From NCBI GenBank assembly GCA_009741485.1, contig CM019230.1, positions 6,358,377 through 6,422,376 of the forward strand: a DNA stretch of 64,000 nucleotides. The letters are read 5' to 3'. The stretch comes from Malurus cyaneus samueli (lineage: Eukaryota > Chordata > Aves > Passeriformes > Maluridae). Every line of letters starts with the position of its first letter. The stretch's first letter is position 1. The position numbers and the translations under genes were made by a program. The notes beneath the pieces are model-generated. The model worked only from the letters and a program-made list of their open reading frames with translations, searched no databases and had not been told where the DNA came from. Below are positions 48,501 to 60,500 of this stretch, piece by piece.

Positions 48501-51500
48501 AACCAGAGGCTCTTGGCACACGTTTCATCATTAGGCTGTTGTTCTGAGAATCTAACCTGTGTTTGAACACTTTTCCACAGAAAAAGCTGCCTTTAAGTGC
48601 TGTATTTCAGCCTGCCATGCTGTGTTTATTCTGGGTTTTATCTCTGTCCAATAATGCCCATGAAACAAGCTGCTGATCATGATTTTTCCTTCTCTCCCCC
48701 AGACTGTGGAGCATGGATTTCCCCACCAGCCCAGTGCCCTGGGCTACAGCCCCTTTCTCCGGCTCATGGCCATCGGGACGAGATCAGGAGCCATCAAACT
48801 GTATCCTTTGAGCACCTTGGGTGAGAGTTCCCAAACCTCAGCACAGTGTGCAGCTTTGAAGACACTTCAAAAGTTAGATCAAATAATAAATTTGCAAGCA
48901 AGGGTTGCTGGAACATTGAAACAGTTTGCCAAGGTTTGAAGTGATTTTGGTCTGAGCAGAGTGGGGTTATCTTTCCCAGAGCTGAGCTGTAGCTCAAGCC
49001 GAAACTGAGCTGATGCAGATATTAAACAAGATTCTGCTCTTGCTATGCAGAAGGTCAGACTAGATCTGGCTAAGTTTAGCAATCCTTCACATTGTAAATT
49101 CCAGGGTTGTTTAAATATTTGGGGCAGGGTTCCTTTTTCTTTTTCTTTTTTTTTTTCTTCCTAAAGCAATTCTATTTCAAAGGTTAAAGCAGAAGGCAGA
49201 AATGCTTCAACTTCCTGAGTTTTTGACCATCCAGGAATTAAAAAGCTAAACACCAAAGGTGGTAATTTATTTTATTTTAGCTAATGACGTCCAGTCTGAT
49301 TTTTGTGTGTGTGTATGAGGCACTGAGGTGATTCCCATGGCACAGACCAGTTAGATGAGCTGTAAAAGTGGCACATCACCCAACCCAGAAAGGAAAAGTT
49401 GGTGCTGTTTCTGCCAGCTTAATCATTTATTGCTGGTGTTGTTTGTGCTCAGAGGCTGGACTCCCCATGCAGGCAGTAGCCATCTGTCTCCTGGTTACAA
49501 ATTAGTTAAGCAGGATTGTACTGTCTGGGAAACCACGAAACATCTCTGAGAAAAAACAGGGTCCAGGCACTTCTGCATATGCTGAAGGAAGAAAACTTCC
49601 CTGTTCTCCACAGCGAGCACAGCCTGCGAATTTTACGAGCATGTAAAATCAAAAGGTGATTTGCATTGGTTCTTTGCAGTCCAGCTCACCAACAGTAAAA
49701 CGTGGTTTCAAACTAATCTCTTTTCGTCTTGCTTGCTAGCAAGCTTCTTACCAATTAATTGTAGCTGGGGGTCACCTTAAATGCTGTAGATCCTCAACAA
49801 ACCCGTCAGATATGGTGCTCCTGGGGTGGAGTTCATGGGTTTACATGAAGAAAACAACACTGTAATGCAGATTCACTTTATACCTGATCAGGTAAGTGCA
49901 TTTCCAGTACCTCTGTGACTTATGTAGATCTCCCCTAAACAGGTGCTGATTTTATTCCAGGGATCTGGGCTCCTGTTACTGAGTATATTCAAATGGTGCC
50001 GCGTTGGGAATGTTTATCTCAGCGTGTTCTGTGCTCTTGGCAGTGCTTGTTGCTGTGGAGATGCTCAGTAAAACTAAAAGAGAACCTTTAAACTAAAGAG
50101 TAGCTTTATTGTTCATAACTGTTAGTCATTTATCTGCAGCAACATCCTGGGAATGGTAATAAGGCCAGGATGGTTCAGGCAATCCACTGCAGAAGCAAGA
50201 ACTTCCTTTTCCTTTTGCCCCTGTTTTTTCAGCAGGACTGGGTGGTCTTTTGCTCTGCACAACAGATAGAACAGGAGCTGCTGCTGAGCTGATTTAATCA
50301 TTTTCAGGAGCTCAAAGCAGCACTGCTAGCCTTGCCTGCTGTTAAGTTTGCTGTCTTTGTGTTTGGGGGGTATTGAATCCTGCTCCTGGGGATTGCTGAA
50401 CAGTTATTGCCACACACTAAAAATAGGAAAGCAGAATTTTCCAAATGTCTGGTGTCTGTCTAACCACTTTCCCTTTCCCATGACTGTCAGACTTGGTGTC
50501 TTGGTCACAGACTTTGTTGCCTGATGCCCCCAGTGCAGCACAAGCGGCCTCTTTGTGCGAGGGATTTGGTTCCTGAGGCGGTTTTGGGTGTCTGTTTGCT
50601 TAACTAATGGTATAAACTGAAACTCCCATGGGGAGTGTTGCACCAGGTGTGGCTGCAGCAGGTAAAATGCTTCAATTTGAACATCCAGCCAGCAGGGCTG
50701 GGCTCATAAAAGGATTCTGACACAACCCTCCAGAATGAGGTTGGACACGAAGAATGTGAGGAGTGTGGTGTAGCAGAGTGTATCAGCCCCACCCAAAGCT
50801 GGGGTGTGTTCAGCAAACCTGTGCTGAGCCAGGAGGAGGTGAGATACAGCCTGCAGCTGCATGGCTGGGCTTTACAGCACAGCCTGATCTCCTTCAGCAG
50901 CCTAAATCCTTGTCATCCCCCTCACTGATAACCTGTGCCTTTATAACAGGGTTTTTAGCCTCTAGGCTACTTCTTGTCTCCCTTCAACCCCCAAATCCCA
51001 TTGCTGCAGTGTTTGGCTATAAAAAACTGAACCGGTTCTCAAGTCCTGTTTTAGCAGGGAATTATGAACAGCAGCAACTTCACTGCTAAATTTACTGTGT
51101 TATATTTAATACTGGCATTCTGGAAAAAGCAAGTTGTGTGATTTTTGCAGTGCCAGCTGGTGACACTGCTGGATGATAACAGCCTGCACCTCTGGAGCCT
51201 GAAGCAGCACGGGGGAGCATCTGAGCTGCGGGAGGAGCATCGTTTCACCCTCAAAGGGCCACCTGGGTAAGCCACAGGAGGGGCTTGGAGCTGCTCTGGG
51301 GGTAAGCAAGTCAGGAAATTAAATTCTGCTATTGTTTAAGCCAGAGCTTGTCCAGTTCTTACAGCTTGCCACTCCTCTGAGTCCATTGAAAGAGCATCCA
51401 TGGAAACCAACCAGGAGCTGGCTAAGGCCTGGGAGGGCAACTTTTAAAAGTGCTGATCCAGTGCAAAGGGTGACATCTTTTAAAATACGGTGCATTCACT

Positions 51501-54500
51501 GCTGTGAGTGCAGCAGCTGTTAAAGTTAGGTAAATCTAAGCTCCCCTGAAGTCAGGCTTTGAAATGCTGTTGTGGTTTGAGTTTCACTTGATCTTGCCAG
51601 CTTTAGGTGAGCTATTTTTAGCTCTTTTAGGAACACTTAGAGAGGGTTCTATAAAAAAAGCTGTCTGGCTCTTTGTCCGTGCATTTGTCAAGAATTTTTG
51701 ACATAATCTGTCTTTTAAAGCTGTTTTCCTCCTTAAAAAAAAAAAATCATACCTCCAAAACAAATACCACTAATAGATATCCCTGTTAAGTTACTTTTTC
51801 TCCCAAACCCAGTAACGAGAGACTCTTTGCATCCCCAGCTCTCCACCGAGTGCCACCCAAGTGACAGCTGTCCTTCCCCACTCCTCCCGGGAGGTGCTGT
51901 ACCTGGGCACTGAGAGTGGCAGCATCTTCGTGCTGGAGCTGCCATCATTCCGAGTGCTGGAGGACAGGACCATCAGCCCCGAGGCCGTGCTGCAGCGGTG
52001 AGTGAGCAAACAAGAGGTGGAATCCCATTAGCAGACACATCCTTTGTTAGAATGTCACCCCAGATTATGCACTGGGGCCTGGCTGTTGTGTTAAGCATTG
52101 TCCATATCTACCCAGAGTCTCGTGACAGTAACTTTAGGTCCCTGGGGTGTGTTAAGTAACAGTTTGTGCCCTGTCAGCCTGGTATTGTCACCGTGGAAGT
52201 ACAGCATGTTCACTTAGGGTGAATCTGCAAACCTTGTGTCCTGGCCCTTGTGTTTATTTATGCAAAAAAAATATTTTGTTTAGCTGTAATTACCCATTTA
52301 TTTTTTCAAGCATTGGCAGAAAGTCTGACGCTGCTTTGTTCAAATGAGGATTTTATCACTCTGGAGATTTGGGTACTGCTGAAAACTGTCCTACTTCATA
52401 TTTCCTACCGACAATTCCTACTTACCTTTATTCTGTAAAGAGGTTTTGTGGTTCAGACTGTCTTTAAGTCCTCAAACCATTGTAAACCTTGGTATTTCCC
52501 TGAAGAAAGCGGGACTGGGTGCATGTCCATGTGGCAGACCTGGAGTGATGTTTCCTTTAAGATTTTTCTGCTTTTTGTAGGATTTGTGGAAAGACTGTAA
52601 TCACATCTTTGAACTCTGTCACTTCATTTCCCATTTGTTTATTACAGTCATTTTAGGTTGTACCTGGAATCAACTTCTCTTGGTTTTCTCTTCTGCTCCT
52701 GCAGGATATCAGAAGATAACTGCAACAGGCGATCCTGTGAGCTGGTGGAAGCCCTTAGGGAGCATCCTAAGAACCCTGACCAGATCCTAATTGGATACAG
52801 CAGAGGCTTGATTGTCCTCTGGGACCTGCAGAATAACAAAGCAACACACCATTTCCTGGGCAGCCAGGTATTGGATTCAATCCCGAGGCAGCTCAGCAGG
52901 GCAGGAAGGGCTCTCACTGACACTCTGAAGAACAGTAGGTGCAGGGAGAGCCTGACAAAGCTGCTTTTTTAGCAAGAATGGGTTGTTTTGGGGAGATAAC
53001 AGCTCTCTGGAGACCAGTCATTTGTATGGCTTTCTTTTCAGCAACTGGAGAACCTCTACTGGCAGAGGGATGGCAGTAAATTCATTAGTTGTCACTACGA
53101 TGGAAGTTACACCCAGTGGCCAGTATCCAGTGACAACAGGCAGCCAGAGCCTCTGGAAAACACTGTGCCTTATGGTCAGTAAGTGAGGTTTAACTGTTGC
53201 ATATTTGTCTAAAATTTTGAGCTTATGTAGGATATTCAAGTCACAATTCCCCTTCGTGTTTAATGGCAAAATGCAGAGCTGCCTCTTGAATGGGTTGCGA
53301 GCCTGGACTAAGGGATTTCAGCCCAGTTTTTTCCTTGGATTTGAAACTCTTTTGCATTGTTGAAGTCTGTCCTGAACATGGTAGAGTGAGTCTGTTGACA
53401 AAATGAGTGCCCCTTGTGAAGAGGGGTGTAGGTGATTCAGCTCTTTGTTTTAGCTGGTGTCCTGTTCAGCAGGAGTTGCTTGGATCCTGTGTAATTAATA
53501 GTGAGCTGAGTGTGTTTTTTGTCGACCTGAGCAGTGATGAAACGAAGCTTCTGATGTGCTGGAACCCATCAAATGGGGATGACCTCACCTCCTGAACACA
53601 GAGAAGCTTCTGAAGCCCTATCACTTTATATTAGTTTCAGGAATGGCTGTGATTTTAGCAATCCTTTCCAGTTAATCAGCTCCTCCAGCAGCACTCCCAC
53701 TCCCTGGTAGCCATCAGCAGTATGGTTTAGAACTTCCCCCGAGCTTAAGCTGTGTTTTGCTGAGGAGTTCTGTGGTCAGTGTGTCCCAGAAGCCTTGTCT
53801 GATGTGGCTTGGGCTGGGGAGGTGGTGCTGGTCCCTGCTAATTTAGGTGGCTGCCCTTGGGGCGGAGGGTGACGTGACCTGGCTGAAGTAGAATCAGCAA
53901 CTTCTGATGTGAAGATGCACTTCCTGAATTGTAACAAATAACTCTGTTTGCTCAGGTCCTTTTCCTTGCAAGGCCATCTCCAAGATCTACTGGCAGACAA
54001 CAAAAAATGGGTGAGTTTGTGGTGTATCCCTTCACTGTTTAAAGGGTGCAGTGCTGCAAGAGCCCTTTAGAGTAACGTTATAACAACTTGTTGTCAAAGT
54101 TTCTTTGGCATTTCTTTGAAGTTTTGCTTACTCCTCACTTCAGCACACACCATTTTAACCCTTTCTTTCACTCAAGGCTTCCTTACATAATATTCCAAGG
54201 AGGAATGCCCCGGGCTAGCTATGGGGACCGGCACAGTATCTCTGTCATCCATGGCAGCCAGCAAACAGCCTTTGACTTCACCTCACGAGTCATAGACTTC
54301 TTCATAATCTTCAGTTCAGATCCTGCTGCAGGTATGTGATGGAAGGGCATTACTGAGGAATTAGGGTGGCCGTGTACGTTTGTGGAAATCTGCTGGGTAT
54401 AAATAGCAGATGAAATGTGATAAAGAGGTCAGTTGTTTGGGGAGTTTCTGAGACTTTAGCAGAGAATCACATAATCGTTTTGTTTGGAAAAGACCCATAA

Positions 54501-57500
54501 GATTGAGTCCAGCTGTAAAAGATTTCCCATTTAAAAGTGAAGTGTAAAATCCTGGTGTAAATAAAGGGCAAGTTACAGATTCCTTACATTCCTCAAAAAA
54601 ATTAGGCTACTCTGTTAATGAGAAAAGATGTCTTTAGCTTATGTCTAAGCTGGACACTGGAACACAACCAGGTTGTGAAATGAGGATCTGAATATTGTTG
54701 TTTGGAAATAGCACTTCAAAGGAGGCTAATAATTAAAACCAGAATTTACTCCCACGAAGACACTGCTTCATTTAATTACTACCTGGATTTGTGTCTGGAG
54801 CTCTGGGTAATAAATCAGCGAAGGGTGACAGAGAACCAAGGGTCAGTATATAGAGAACTTAATTTCCTTCGTGCTGGTGAGCATGAATGTAAACGGAATA
54901 GTTCTCATTCCTGGAATTGTGTAGAGCTTGTCAGATTCTTGCCTCTGTTGAAGAGCTTTCTTGCCCTTACTTCTGCAGCAACTGTACATTCTTCTTTTCA
55001 TGAAACTGCAAAGGGTTTTCCCGAAGAACTGTGTTTAATGCTGGTGTAGTTCTTGCTTCTGGCTAACTTGAAGCAACTGTGTATAAAATGCTATTTCAAG
55101 CTACAAAAATGTGCGATGTTGGAAGTTGGGTCAGGCCCCACTGCAAATTTTTTAGGAGCTTGTAAGTAAATCTTCTGTCACTGGGATCTTCTCAGGCTTT
55201 CTGGTCTCTGGTTTGCCTGCTAGACTGGTTTCCAAACCAATTTGTCTTGTGGCCTGCCAGGGAGGGTGGTGGCAGCCCCAGCTCCTTGTCCCAGTCTGTC
55301 AGTGCAGGTCGGATCCCTCCAGCTGCTTCTGGGACACAGAACACAGACCCAGGGGAGGAATGTCTTGGGAAAACAGGCAGAAAGAAACTGCTTTTGCATT
55401 TCCTTCTGCCTCTCTTCCCAGACCTTAACAGGCCCTTTCAGGTTACTGAAATGACAGCAGCGAAATGCAGTGTAACTGAGCAGAAGTGCCTGTATGTGTC
55501 TGTTAAAGGTTTTCCCTGCACTGCACTGCTTTATAAGCATCTTCCAAATGTGCAGAGCCTACAGGTCACAGTGCCAATAAACTTCAGGTACTGTTTAATA
55601 GCTCAAGTTCAATACCTTTCAGTATTAAAGAAGAAGATCCTTTTACTTTCTATGAAATTGTCAGGGGGGATTCTAGATGATGGAGCAGAAGTCTTAAAGA
55701 TGAAAGAAATCTAAGTTTTTTAGGTCAGAGTTGGACTACTTAAGAGTTTAGTTTCTGGATATGATTATAAATTCTTCAGGATGAAATAACTGAGCTCACA
55801 GGCTTTATATTTCTGTTTCCCAAGAGCTGAATTTTCTAGTTACCACCACTGCCAGTGGGTTCAGACAGGAGCTGCTATGGGAAGCTGAAACTGTTGCACT
55901 TCAGCGAGGAAGTTTTTTACAATAAAATGAGGTTTCTGTGGTTGACAAGCTTCCTTGTGGCCGACTGCCTAAGCTTAGTGGATCTACGTGGCTTGCCTTG
56001 TTTGCCCTTAAGCAGTCTTCCCTGCAATGGCAATACCAAGGTATTAATTGTATACCAAAGCCACTTAATTTAATAAGCACAAAGCTTATGCATTGCAGCA
56101 TGGTTGTAGCTGGTGACTTTCCACTACCCTGAATGTGCTGTGGAAAGAGTTTTTAAAAGGCCAGCCCTTCCTGTTTTCTTTCTTTTTTTTTTTTTTTTTT
56201 TTTTTTGAATGAGGTGGGTGAGTGTATGGCAATCATGACAAATTCTACTGTGCCTGCAACTTCAGCAACTTAAAATAGATTGTTGCCGTAAGAAATGAGC
56301 TCAGATGTGTGTCTTTGCAGGGAAAAAATTGTTAAAACAGAGCTCTTTTGGTTAATGTTGGCAGCAGCAAAATGCAGGGCTCTTACAGTACAGGTCTATT
56401 ATTTCTTTTATTCAGAAGTCCAGTGAGCAACTGCAAATGATGGCACATAGGAAAGCAAAGTAAAAAACGGAATAGAAAATGTTTCTTTCCTGAAGAAACT
56501 GAACTAATTAGTGATGTGTTATGGCTGGGGCTAGTCAGAGGTGAATCTTGGGGTGCCTCACTAGTGCTGCCAGGTACTAATTACTTCAATTTAATTTTGC
56601 TGAGTGAACGGTGCTGGTATGTACCTTTTTGCAAGTGTATACCAGGTAATCAACGAAGTAAAGACGGGAAGTAAAAGCACAGTTTAGGAGGGAAGGTCAG
56701 AGGAGCTGAGTTAGGAGGTTTGCTAATGGCTCACTGTTTACCACCCCCAATCCAGCTTTACATTCACTCAGCTTTCCGTAGCTCTGTTAATTTTCACTGC
56801 TGTCAACTGATCTGTGCGTTTGGTTTTCCCCACCAGTTGCTGCTGTGGCTGACTCGTGAACCTTGCTGCAATAATGTCCTTGTAGACTAAGTTTTTTTCA
56901 CTCAAGATTTCCCATTGTAGCTAGAATTAAAATTCTTGTTTGTGTCAGATGTCACCAGTCAGGTTGCATTAACATATTCCTTTTGTAGTTGTTCGTAATA
57001 TACATAAGAATTATTAGGTGATGTACACATCTTTAAAAAGAAAGTCTAGAGGATGTGTCACAGCATATGAGGAGGAGAGCAAATGAAAAGTAAAGGAGCT
57101 GAATTGTAAATACTTGTCAATTCAGGCAGAGAAGCATTCTGCAGAACCCAAGGCATTAGCATGTTTAAGCAGCTTAGCCTGGATGGACTGTGGTCCTAGC
57201 ACAGCACTAAATGGGTCACTGCTGGGGTGTATGCATGTCTTTCAGCCCAGTGCTGTTAATTAGCTGTAGGTGAAGTCTTTGGAATTCTGGCTGTTGCAGC
57301 AGTAAGTATGAAACTTGTGTTATTTAGTCATTTAGTTAATATTTTTTTTATTCTGTGATGGAATCTGTAAAAAGTCACTCTCGCAGTCCCAGGGGTGATG
57401 TAAAGAATCATGAATTAGCAATAAATCTGCCTCAAGACCCATTCATACTCAACAGGCCCAGTTAGCACAGAAGCATTTACATTTTTTTCCAACAAAAGTG

Positions 57501-60500
57501 TTGCTGTGGAGCTGCAGTTTTCAGATTACTGCAGATTACAGTTTTCAGAGCAGCCTTACAGGAAGCTTGTTTGCCCTGTCCTGGGATGGTTTTGTCAGTT
57601 TTGTCAGGCTCACTGGATGTTGTCCCTGCAGAGTTTGATGACCCCTCTGCTCTGGTGGTGCTGGCAGAGGAAGAGCTGGTGGTCATAGACCTGAAAAGCG
57701 CCGGCTGGCCAGCAGTGCACCCTCCCTACCTGGCCTCCCTGCACTGCTCAGCCATCACCTGCTCCCACCACGTCTCCAACATCCCTCTGAAGCTCTGGGA
57801 GAGGATTATCAGCGCTGGCAGCAAACAGAACATCCACTACTCCAGCATGGTAGGGCAGCTTTGTGTCCCTCTGCGTGTTTCCGTGTGTTTGTGACCGGTG
57901 TGGCTGCCCAGGGTGTGGGTGGTCTGTGCTGCTGATGGTCTGCACAGGGTTCAGCCCCACCAGACACTGTCCTGCCTCTTAATGGGGTCGAGAGAGGCTT
58001 TTTCCCAAAGCCTCAGTTACTCACACTGGGGAATTAAAATGTGATTTTTTTTAAGCTTTGACAAGCCCGAGGGGAAGTCTGAGCATTCCCAGCTGTCGGT
58101 GGGAACGAAGTTCTTGAGTAAAAGCATGAAGCTTCTCGAGGAAATGTGTAGAATGCCTTCTAAAAGGCACAGTTGGTGTCAGAACGGGATCACCCAATCC
58201 AAACAAAAGCTGACAGCAGGGACTGTTTCACTGCCACTTGCACTGGAGTTCAAGCCCTCCTGCTGACTTTATGTTCTGTCACAGCCTAGGGAGTCACAAT
58301 CTTCTCTTTCTGCTTGTAGCCATGGCCGATTGATGGTGGCACCAACATTGCCCCAGATCCTCCTCAGAGGGACTTGCTGCTGACAGGGTATGTAATGAAC
58401 TGACCTCAGAACCATCAGGGAGCCCTTCCCACTTCCATTCCTCCTTCTGAACTCACTGAGGCCTTCCTGTGGGGTTAAAATCTGCTCATCTTGCAGGGAG
58501 GAGGCTGCAGCTTTGCAGTGCAGCTTCTCAAAGCTGTGCTGTTGGCTTTGTGAAGCCAACTGATTCTGCAGCTTCTGAGCAAACAGGTCATGATGTCCAC
58601 AGATAACCCAGAAAGTGGCTGATTTTTAGTTCTGATGTGTTATCCATTCCCCCTACTCCCCAACTCTGTAGGAGTGCAGGCACTAATCCAGCCTGGTTCA
58701 AAGGCAGCAGTGCAAAAGTGGAGCTTAATCTTGCATATTTTGAAGTATTTTTCCCTTTACCTTACACTCTGAATCTTAAAATAGAGGTTAGCTTGGACTT
58801 CTGTCTGCTTTGATCAGCATGAACAGATCTAGCTAAGAGGTGGAAGTAGCTAGCAAGAGATTGTCTCATTGCATAAAAATGTACCATTTTCTTTTCAAAG
58901 CACTTTTGAGAGTTTCATGGGCTATTCCTCAGATTTAATTCTTGATGGAGCATGTTAGAAGCCCCTACCCTTGTTTTGGAGGACTGTTGCAAATTTTCAC
59001 CTGGAGAACTAAAATTAAAGCTTGATTTTATTTTTTAATTTTCCCTTCCCTCACAGTAACAGTATTTTTGTCTGGATGAGTTTTTCTTTCTGTATACTAA
59101 GCTTTTTGCCTTTTCCATGTCTTTTTGGCATAATCTTTAAATTGGTATAATGATGTCAGAACAACTGGATTAAAAAACCCAACAAACTAAAACAAAACAC
59201 CCCCACAAATACCCAAGAAGCCAAAAACCTTTCTCTTTGTGGTTTGTTTTTTGGGTTCTGTTCTTTCCCCCTCTGTTTTACCCTCTGTGAGCTTTCTCCT
59301 GTGTGATGTGTGTTCCTGTAACCTCCTCCCCAGGCATGAGGATGGCACAGTGAGGTTTTGGGATGCCTCTGGTGTCTGCCTGCACCTCCTTTATAAGCTG
59401 AGCACAGTGAGAGTGTTCCTCACGGATGCTGATCCCAATGACAACATGAACACCCTGGGGGAGGATGAGTGGCCTCCACTTCGCAAGGTGAGGCAGCTGC
59501 TGCTTGTGGAAACTCTCTGAGCACCTGGGGGGTTCTGATTGCCCCAGTTAAAGCCCAGCCTCACTCTGTTCTCTTGCCCAGGTTGGCACCTTCGATCCTT
59601 ACAGTGATGATCCAAGGCTTGGCATCCAGAAGATCTACCTGTGTAAATACAGTGGGTACCTGGCTGTGGCTGGTACAGCAGGACAGGTATTGTGAATCAG
59701 CATAAGCATTGCTTTCAGGGCAGGTTTCAGTGTCATATGGGGTTCTGCTCAAATCTAAAATGCTCATTTGTCTCATGGTAAATTGATCTGTTCTCTGGAA
59801 ATGCTTCCTGGGACTCTGCTCTGGTGAGATCCCTCCTGGAGCACTGCATCCAGCTCCGGGGTCCCCAGCACAGGAAGGACGTGGAGTTGGTGGAGTGAGT
59901 CCAGAGGAGGCCACCAGGCTGGTTAGAGGGATGGAGCAGCTCTGCTATGAGGAAAGGCTGAGAGAGCTGGGGCTGTTCAGCCTGGAGAAGGGAAGATTTG
60001 GGGTCACCTAATTGCAGCCTCTGGTACCTCAAAGGAGCCCAGAGGAAACGTGGACAGAGACCGTTTACAAAGTCCTAGAGTGACAGGACAAGGGGAAGTG
60101 GCTTCAAGCTGAAAGAGAGTAGGTTTAGATTGGGTATTAGATAGAAAGAGCTCCTTTATTGTGAGGGTGGTGAGGCAGTGGAACAAGTTGCCTGGAGAAG
60201 CTGTGGATGCCCCATCCCTGAAAGAGTTTAAGGCCAGGTTGGATGGAACAGAGAACTCTGACCAGAAAAGGTGTCCCTGTCCATGGCAAGAGTTGAAACT
60301 AGGTGATCTTTAAGGTCCCTTCCAACCCAAACCATTCTGTGACTTTCTGCTTTCTCTAGCTGTTATTTCAGACATTATCTGCTGTCATTTACCTGCCCTG
60401 AGAGGTGCTGTAGTTTAGCAGCTGCAGGGAAGGGCTGCAGCTTGCAGATCTGCCTGCACAGCAAAAGCAAAGGTTGTTCTCTTCCTTCCAGGTGCTGGTG

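Larger units (their letters stand above)
54332..57631 (+). other. LLGL2: LLGL2 intron between coding exons 9 and 10 (3.3 kb)
   Basis: Holds a short CR1-like fragment near 54462 and a long poly(T) run at 56183-56206. No exon was recognised; the flanking exon phases join directly as in human. Confidence 0.6.

Noticed and set aside
55247..55714. 155-codon frame in the LLGL2 intron before coding exon 10
   Set aside because: The flanking LLGL2 exons join in phase without it, and the peptide shows no conserved motif.
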